A stretch of 11,012 nt of DNA from Actinomycetota bacterium (GTDB lineage Bacteria > Actinomycetota > Thermoleophilia > Gaiellales > Gaiellaceae), in contig JACCZA010000055.1 of NCBI GenBank assembly GCA_013696185.1, positions 1-11,012 of the forward strand. Reading direction: 5' to 3'. The translations under genes were made by a program, and so were the position numbers. The notes under the pieces were generated by a model. That model saw nothing but the letters and a program-made list of their open reading frames with translations. It did no database searches and was not told where the DNA came from. This document shows positions 6,836 through 11,012 of the stretch, one piece after another; positions within the stretch are counted from its first letter, which is position 1, and every line of letters starts with the position of its first letter.

Positions 6836-8005
6836 TCAGCCGCCGTGCGGCCGGGCCAGCTCGCGGAACTCCTCCTCGGAGACGAGGCCCCGCTTGGCGG
6901 CGCCGAGCTCCTTCACCGCCGCGAGCACGCGCTGCTCCTCGTCCTGCGAGAGGCTGAGGCCGAGCTCCTCCGCCTTGATCCGGATCGAGTCGATGCCGCT
7001 CTTCTTGCCGAGCACGATGCCGCGCTCGGCGCCCACGAGCTCGGACGAGTAGGGCTCGATCGAGGGCGGATCGTGGAACTGGCTCGCGACGGCGCCGCTC
7101 TCGCGCCGGAAGAGGGTCTCGCCGACGACGGGCTTCCACGGCTCGAGCGCGTACCCCGACAGCTCGCGCACGCGCGCGGACACCTCGCGTACGTGCTCGA
7201 GGCGGAGGTTCGTCTCGACGCCGTAGAGCGCGTGCAGCGTGAGCGCGACCTCGCCGAGGCTGGCGTTGCCGGCCCGCTCGCCCATGCCGTTGATCGTCCC
7301 CTGGATCCAGCTCGCGCCCCCCCGCACGGCGGCCACCGCTGCCGCCGTCGCGAGACCGAAGTCGTTGTGGCCGTGGAAGTGCACGGGCACGTCGGGACCG
7401 ACCCACGCGCAGGTCTGGGCGACGAGCCGCTCGACGGCCTCGGGAGAGGCGATCCCGAGCGTGTCGACGACCGCCACCTCGTGGGCTCCGGCCTCGACGG
7501 CCGTCCTGTAAGCGCGCTCGTAGAAGTCCGCCTCGGCCCGCGTCGAGTCGACGCCGAAGAAGGCGACGGTGATGCCGTGCTCGACGGCGAAGGAGACGGC
7601 AGCGCCGATCCGCTCGAGCATCGTCTCGCGCGTCACGCCGAGTGCCTTGAGCTTCAGATCGGAGATGGGCGACTCGATCACCGAGGCCGTGAGGCCGAGC
7701 TCGACGAGCAGCTCGACGTCGGCGGCGACGGCGCGCGAGAAGCCCCACACCTCCGCCCGCAGGCCCGCGGCGGCGATCAGTGCCACCGCCTCGGCGTCCT
7801 CCGCCGAGACCCGCGGGAAGCCGGCCTCGATCCGATCGATCCCGAGGCGGTCGAGCTGACCCGCGATCTCGAGCTTCGCCCCGGGGTCGAGCACGACCCC
7901 GACGGTCTGCTCACCGTCGCGCAGCGTGGTGTCGTAGAGGCCGACCCGGCCGCCCAGCCGGAAGCTGTCGTTCAGCGAGCCCGTCCAGATCCGGGACGCG
8001 CTCAT
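6836..8005 (-). CDS. DRE-TIM metalloenzyme, HMGL-like (homocitrate/isopropylmalate synthase-related)
   Basis: TIM-barrel enzyme of 389 aa that makes or breaks a C-C bond with a divalent metal, family PF00682. Motifs: LYDTTLRDGEQ (23-33) with the R29-D30 catalytic/metal pair, RIEAGFP (58-64), VVDTLG (179-184), HFHGHND (209-215) with H211/H213 as metal ligands, and NGMGERAGNASLGE (239-252). The C-terminal part (GETLFRRESGAVASQF, LVGAERGIVLGKKSG) is like the connector of NifV/LeuA. However, the usual HESGIH reads RESGAV, and there is no LeuA regulatory domain. It therefore resembles homocitrate synthase-type acyl-CoA condensing enzymes more than HMG-CoA lyase. No leucine or nitrogenase genes are nearby. 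The ATG overlaps the stop of the M24 gene (ATGA). A catabolic lyase or a synthase of an unusual 2-hydroxy acid are both open. Confidence 0.85.
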   Translation of the reverse strand: MSASRIWTGSLNDSFRLGGRVGLYDTTLRDGEQTVGVVLDPGAKLEIAGQLDRLGIDRIEAGFPRVSAEDAEAVALIAAAGLRAEVWGFSRAVAADVELLVELGLTASVIESPISDLKLKALGVTRETMLERIGAAVSFAVEHGITVAFFGVDSTRAEADFYERAYRTAVEAGAHEVAVVDTLGIASPEAVERLVAQTCAWVGPDVPVHFHGHNDFGLATAAAVAAVRGGASWIQGTINGMGERAGNASLGEVALTLHALYGVETNLRLEHVREVSARVRELSGYALEPWKPVVGETLFRRESGAVASQFHDPPSIEPYSSELVGAERGIVLGKKSGIDSIRIKAEELGLSLSQDEEQRVLAAVKELGAAKRGLVSEEEFRELARPHGG

Positions 8006-9168
8006 AGGCGTCGAAAGTCGTCCGGGAAGCGGGAGAGCTGCTCGGCTCCGCCCGGGGTGATCAGGAAGTTGTCCTCGACACGCAGACCGCCCCCACCCTC
8101 CCAGTAGATCCCGGGCTCGAGCGCGAGCACCATCCCCGCCTCGATCGTGCCGCCGCCGGCCTGGTGTGCGTACGGCGGCTCGTGCGCCCGCGCGCCGACC
8201 CCGTGACAGACCGGATGCGAGGGCTGGCCCGGATAGCCGGCACGCGCGATCCCCTCGCGGATCAGGCGATCGAGCTCGGGCAGGCTCGCGCCCGGCCGGC
8301 AGTGCGCGATGGCCGCGCCGTAGACCTCGAGCAGCTGGTCGAGCAGGCGCTCGTACGCCTCGCTCGGCTCGCCGGGGCAGAGGTTCTTCGTGTGGTCGCA
8401 CCAGTAGCCGTCGGTGCAGACCCAGATCTCGAAGAGCGTCGGCTCGTGCTCCTGCACCGGGCGGTCGCCCGTCGCCGTGAACGTCCGGATGCCGGGCCCG
8501 GACCAGACGAGCGAGAAGCCGCGCGCCAGCTCGACCTGCCCCCTGAAGCCCGTGCCCTGGCCGTGCACGAAGCCCTCCCACATCGCCCCGACCTCGCTCT
8601 CCCGCATCCCCGGCCGCAGGCGCTCCTGCACGTGCTCCATGGCGAGCGCGGCGAGGTCGTTGGCGAGGCGCATCCGCTCGATCTCCTGCTCGGTCTTGAC
8701 CGCGCGCGCCTCGACCAGGAGCGGCGTCGCGTCGACGGCACGCGGCCACGCCTCGAACCAGCCCTGCGTGAACGTGGTCGGCTCGCCGACCATGCGGTCG
8801 GAGGCCTGGGTGCCGAGCGAGAGCTCGAGCCCGACGCGCTCGTAGCCGCGGGAGACCTCGAGCGCGAGCTCGAGCGCCCGGAGCGTCGGCGGGCGGGGAT
8901 CGCGCTCGTCGTAGCCGCGAAAGAGGCGGATGTCGGAGGTCCAGGCGTTCCGCTCGGCGTCCTCGCGCGAGGGCTCGAGGGCGATCAGCGTCGGCTCCCC
9001 CTCCCGCGGGAAGACCGCGACGTCGTAGCCCTTCATCCCCCAGAAGCTCGTCAGGTAGACGACGTTGTCGGGCGCGCGGACGACGAGCGCGTCGAGCTCC
9101 TGCTCCGCCATCAGCGCGCGCACCCGCGCGAGCTTCGCCTCGTCGCGCGGCCAGCTCACGGCCTGCAA
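8002..9168 (-). CDS. M24-family metallopeptidase-like protein (Xaa-Pro aminopeptidase / creatinase fold)
   Basis: Pita-bread-fold enzyme of 388 aa. The N-terminal creatinase-like domain (about 10-150) contains ALVVRAPDNVVYLTSFWG. A linker VEARAVKTEQEIERMRLAND (family: l.R.iKs..Ei..mr.A) leads into the catalytic domain. Metal-ligand positions: E247 in FEIW where M24 enzymes normally have Asp (D.G), D258 in YWCDHTKN, H322 in CHGVGARAHE, E351 in LALEPG and E365 in RVEDN; H329 is also kept. The family includes aminopeptidase P, prolidase, creatinase and ectoine hydrolase, all acting on C-N bonds. The start is uncertain: TTG 9168 and GTG 9159 are both possible and neither has a clear SD; residue numbers use 9168. 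It forms a coupled pair with the HMGL-like gene. A small-molecule amide or amidine is a likelier substrate than a peptide, given the neighbours (inference). Confidence 0.88.
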   Translation of the reverse strand: MQAVSWPRDEAKLARVRALMAEQELDALVVRAPDNVVYLTSFWGMKGYDVAVFPREGEPTLIALEPSREDAERNAWTSDIRLFRGYDERDPRPPTLRALELALEVSRGYERVGLELSLGTQASDRMVGEPTTFTQGWFEAWPRAVDATPLLVEARAVKTEQEIERMRLANDLAALAMEHVQERLRPGMRESEVGAMWEGFVHGQGTGFRGQVELARGFSLVWSGPGIRTFTATGDRPVQEHEPTLFEIWVCTDGYWCDHTKNLCPGEPSEAYERLLDQLLEVYGAAIAHCRPGASLPELDRLIREGIARAGYPGQPSHPVCHGVGARAHEPPYAHQAGGGTIEAGMVLALEPGIYWEGGGGLRVEDNFLITPGGAEQLSRFPDDFRRL

Positions 9169-9249
9169 CCGCCGGCGGACACGCCTCGCCGAGACATGCC
9201 CAGGGCGGGTCCCTCCCCGGGTCCGAACGAGCGAGCTGTGGAGAGAGCG
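9169..9249. other. 81-base gap between the FAH-family gene and the M24 gene
   Basis: No gene fits here. The stretch is GC-rich with short repeats of GGGTCC and a 10-base palindrome CCGCCGGCGG touching the M24 start, all of a kind expected by chance at this base composition. I found no convincing -35/-10, SD or hairpin with U-run. It may hold a weak internal promoter or simply space two coupled gene pairs in one transcript. Confidence 0.4.
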
Positions 9250-10140
9250 CTACACACCCGGCACAGGTGCCCAGTCGGGGCGCGGGGGCGCCGGCTCGCC
9301 GTGGGCCTCCTTCCACGAGATCACGGGGTTGCGCATCACCCCGACGCGCTCGATCTCGGCCTCCATCACGTCACCCGGGCGCAGGTAGAGCGACGCCGCG
9401 TTCGGGTCGAACCCGGCCACGCCCGAGACCGTGCCCGTCGTGATCACGTCGCCCGCGGCGTAGCCGAGCGGCGAGAAGTGGGCGATCAGCTCGGGGATCG
9501 TGACCGCCATGCGACTCATGTGCGACACCTGGCGCGGCTCCCCGTTGACGCGGAGCTCCATCGCGAGGTCGTGCGGGTCCGGGATCTCGTCCGGGGTGAC
9601 GATCCAGGGCCCGAGCGGGCAGAACGTGTCGATCGCCTTCGAGAAGGCGAAGACGCCGGACTCCATCTCGCGCCGCTGGATGTCCCGGGCGGTGATGTCG
9701 TTGAAGACGAGGAAGCCGCCGATGTAGTCCTCGGCCTCCTCGGGCCCGAAGTGCTTGCCCGCCTTCGCGATCACGATCGCCAGCTCGAGCTCGTAGTCCA
9801 GCTCGCTCGTCAGGTGCTCCGGATAGACGACGGGCTCGTCCGGCCCGACGATCGCGTCGACGTTCTGGAAGAAGAAGATCCAGGGGTTGATCTTGTGCGA
9901 CCAGCCGACCCGCTTCGACTCCTCCTCGTGCTCGCGGAAGTTGCCGGCCGTGTGGAAGAGCTTGCGCGGGACGATCGGCGCACGCAGCCGCACCTCCGCG
10001 AGCGGGAACGTCCTCCCCGTCGCCCGCGGCACGGCGCCCGCCTCGAACAGGCTGCGCATGTTCGGCGCGTCGAGCTCCACCACGACGTCGTCCGCGTCGA
10101 CCCTCCCCACACGCCCCCCGTCGAACGTGACGAGCTTCAT
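9250..10140 (-). CDS. Fumarylacetoacetate hydrolase (FAH) family protein
   Basis: Metal-dependent enzyme of 296 aa that hydrolyses or decarboxylates beta-keto or oxo-acid compounds. The family marks are all visible. HTAGNFREHEEE (63-74) carries H71 at the catalytic position. LDYELELAIVI (114-124) has the metal ligands E117 and E119. VFNDITARDIQ (145-155) has D148. GDVITTGTVSGVAGF (230-244) is the GD.i.TGTp.G active-site loop. SHKINPWIFFF replaces the commoner .kp..f.K block, which suggests an unusual substrate. ATG 10140 overlaps the M20 gene stop (ATGA) with only a weak G-rich SD, so it is probably coupled. Relatives act in catechol, homoprotocatechuate and pyruvate-type pathways, so a late ring- or chain-cleavage step is plausible here. 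The exact reaction is not determinable. Confidence 0.92.
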   Translation of the reverse strand: MKLVTFDGGRVGRVDADDVVVELDAPNMRSLFEAGAVPRATGRTFPLAEVRLRAPIVPRKLFHTAGNFREHEEESKRVGWSHKINPWIFFFQNVDAIVGPDEPVVYPEHLTSELDYELELAIVIAKAGKHFGPEEAEDYIGGFLVFNDITARDIQRREMESGVFAFSKAIDTFCPLGPWIVTPDEIPDPHDLAMELRVNGEPRQVSHMSRMAVTIPELIAHFSPLGYAAGDVITTGTVSGVAGFDPNAASLYLRPGDVMEAEIERVGVMRNPVISWKEAHGEPAPPRPDWAPVPGV

Positions 10141-11012
10141 GCGGCCACCCCGCACACCTTGGTCGCCGCCAGTGCGTACACGTGCGCCATCTTCACCAGC
10201 CCTTCGATCTCGAGGTTCTCGCCGTAGTCCGTGTCGAGCAGCCCGGTCGAGGTCCCGTAGTTGACTGTCGGGACGCCGTAGCGCGTGAGTGCCGAGGCGT
10301 CGGAGAACCACCGCGTCACGTCCCGCTCCGGTCGCGTGCCGAAGACCTCCTCGTGGCTTTCGTCCACCGCTGCGATCAGTGGATGATCCTCCGCGATCTC
10401 GGCGCCGGGAGCGGTCACGTAGACCTCCGCCTCGACGCCGTAGGCGGGGAAGCGCTCGCGCAACCCCCGAGCCAGCTCGAGCACCTGGGCGCGTGCGAGG
10501 GTCATCGGCTTCGTCGGCGGGACGCGCACGTCGAGGAAGAGGTCGGTGCGGTGCGGGGTGCGCGAGACGCGCCAGCCGAACCCCCCCTGGATCGCGCCCA
10601 CGTTCACGATCGCCTTCGCTCCCCGGTAGGCGTTCTCGGGATCGTCCTCCCAGGTCGGAATCCACTCGAGCACGGCGTCGAGCACCTCCCGCATGCGCAG
10701 GATCGAGTTCAGCCCGCGCTTGCCCTCCGTGAACGCCGTGTGGATGAAGTTGCCCTGCGTCGAGAGCCGCAGCCAGAGCGAGCCGAAGTGCCCGAGGACG
10801 ACCTTGCCCTCCGTCGGCTCGCCGAGGATGCACATGTCCGCGACGCCGCCGTGCGAGACGAGGTAGCGGGAGCCCGCCGCGTAGCCGCGGAACTCGCCGC
10901 CCTGTGCCTCGCCCCACTGCGTCTTCTCGATCTCGCCGCAAACCGCGGCGATCATCAGGTCACCGCGCAGCCGCACGCCGGCGTCCGCGAGAGCGCGCAG
11001 CGCCTCGACGTA
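10137..11012 (-). CDS. M20-family amidohydrolase/deacylase (ArgE/DapE-like), N-terminus outside the window
   Basis: The last 291 codons of an M20 zinc amidohydrolase; the first part, including the usual HxD metal motif, lies beyond base 11012. The visible start YVEALRALADAGVRLRGDL matches the family helix before the second metal motif. GEIEK (26-30 of the visible part) stands where ...EE... is expected. VADMCILGEPT (57-67) follows, then the lid/dimer domain with GNFIHTAF (88-94; normally G...H.s). The C-terminal block RWFSDASALTRYGVPTVNYG matches tDa...GiP.v.fG. The usual terminal metal motif aHt.dE is not visible; LLDTDYGEN (258-266) occupies its place. The family cleaves N-acyl amino acids, carbamoyl groups or dipeptides. 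It overlaps the FAH gene and probably supplies its substrate (inference). Confidence 0.9.
   Translation of the reverse strand, partial: YVEALRALADAGVRLRGDLMIAAVCGEIEKTQWGEAQGGEFRGYAAGSRYLVSHGGVADMCILGEPTEGKVVLGHFGSLWLRLSTQGNFIHTAFTEGKRGLNSILRMREVLDAVLEWIPTWEDDPENAYRGAKAIVNVGAIQGGFGWRVSRTPHRTDLFLDVRVPPTKPMTLARAQVLELARGLRERFPAYGVEAEVYVTAPGAEIAEDHPLIAAVDESHEEVFGTRPERDVTRWFSDASALTRYGVPTVNYGTSTGLLDTDYGENLEIEGLVKMAHVYALAATKVCGVAA

Noticed and set aside
6836..8005. Calling the HMGL-like gene leuA, nifV or HMG-CoA lyase
   Set aside because: It lacks the LeuA regulatory domain and HESGIH motif, is longer than HMG-CoA lyase, and has no matching neighbours.
9169..9178. Palindrome CCGCCGGCGG next to the M24 start as an operator
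   Set aside because: Short GC-only palindromes are expected by chance in this DNA and it abuts the start codon with no supporting element.
8006..9316. Apparent N-terminal extension of the HMGL-like protein to 826 residues
   Set aside because: The extension reads through the M24 gene in another frame and is low-complexity; the ATG at 8005 overlaps the M24 stop as ATGA.
8164..10227. 687-residue plus-strand open frame opposite the M24 and FAH genes
   Set aside because: Same shadow composition; both opposite-strand genes carry full family motifs.

Overview
The window is GC-rich and tightly packed, with GTG, TTG and possibly CTG starts beside ATG. This fits a soil actinobacterium, perhaps of the Thermoleophilia/Solirubrobacterales type, but there is no rRNA or marker gene to prove the lineage. 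I recognise eleven protein genes, two of them cut by the window edges. Ten are on the minus strand; only a GntR-type regulator is on the plus strand. I saw no tRNA, rRNA, CRISPR array, insertion sequence or phage gene.

Layout, right to left along minus-strand transcription. (1) 11012-9250: a partial M20-family deacylase overlaps by ATGA with a fumarylacetoacetate-hydrolase-family (FAH) enzyme. (2) After an 81-base gap, an M24 (aminopeptidase P/creatinase-like) enzyme overlaps by ATGA with a DRE-TIM (HMGL-like) metalloenzyme related to homocitrate/isopropylmalate synthases. (3) The plus-strand GntR/FCD regulator (6078-6800) runs convergently into the end of the HMGL-like gene. It is divergent from (4) a luciferase-like flavin monooxygenase (LLM), followed by a ketopantoate-reductase-like dehydrogenase. 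(5) After 104 bases holding a 17-base inverted repeat comes a complete branched-chain-amino-acid-type (Liv) ABC importer: binding protein, LivG, LivF, LivH and the start of LivM, which leaves the window at base 1.

Working together (inference): the Liv system would import a small carboxylate or amide. The M20 and M24 enzymes would hydrolyse or otherwise process C-N bonds. The LLM monooxygenase, the dehydrogenase, the FAH enzyme and the HMGL-like lyase/synthase would oxidise and break down the carbon skeleton. The FCD regulator would sense an organic acid from the pathway. The combination looks like a dedicated catabolic locus, but its substrate cannot be read from sequence. The most checkable oddities are substituted metal-ligand positions in the M24 and M20 enzymes, a lost HESGIH-type motif in the HMGL-like enzyme, a probable CTG start in the dehydrogenase, and a palindrome that gives the same TTGAC-N17-CAAA layout on both strands between the divergent genes.
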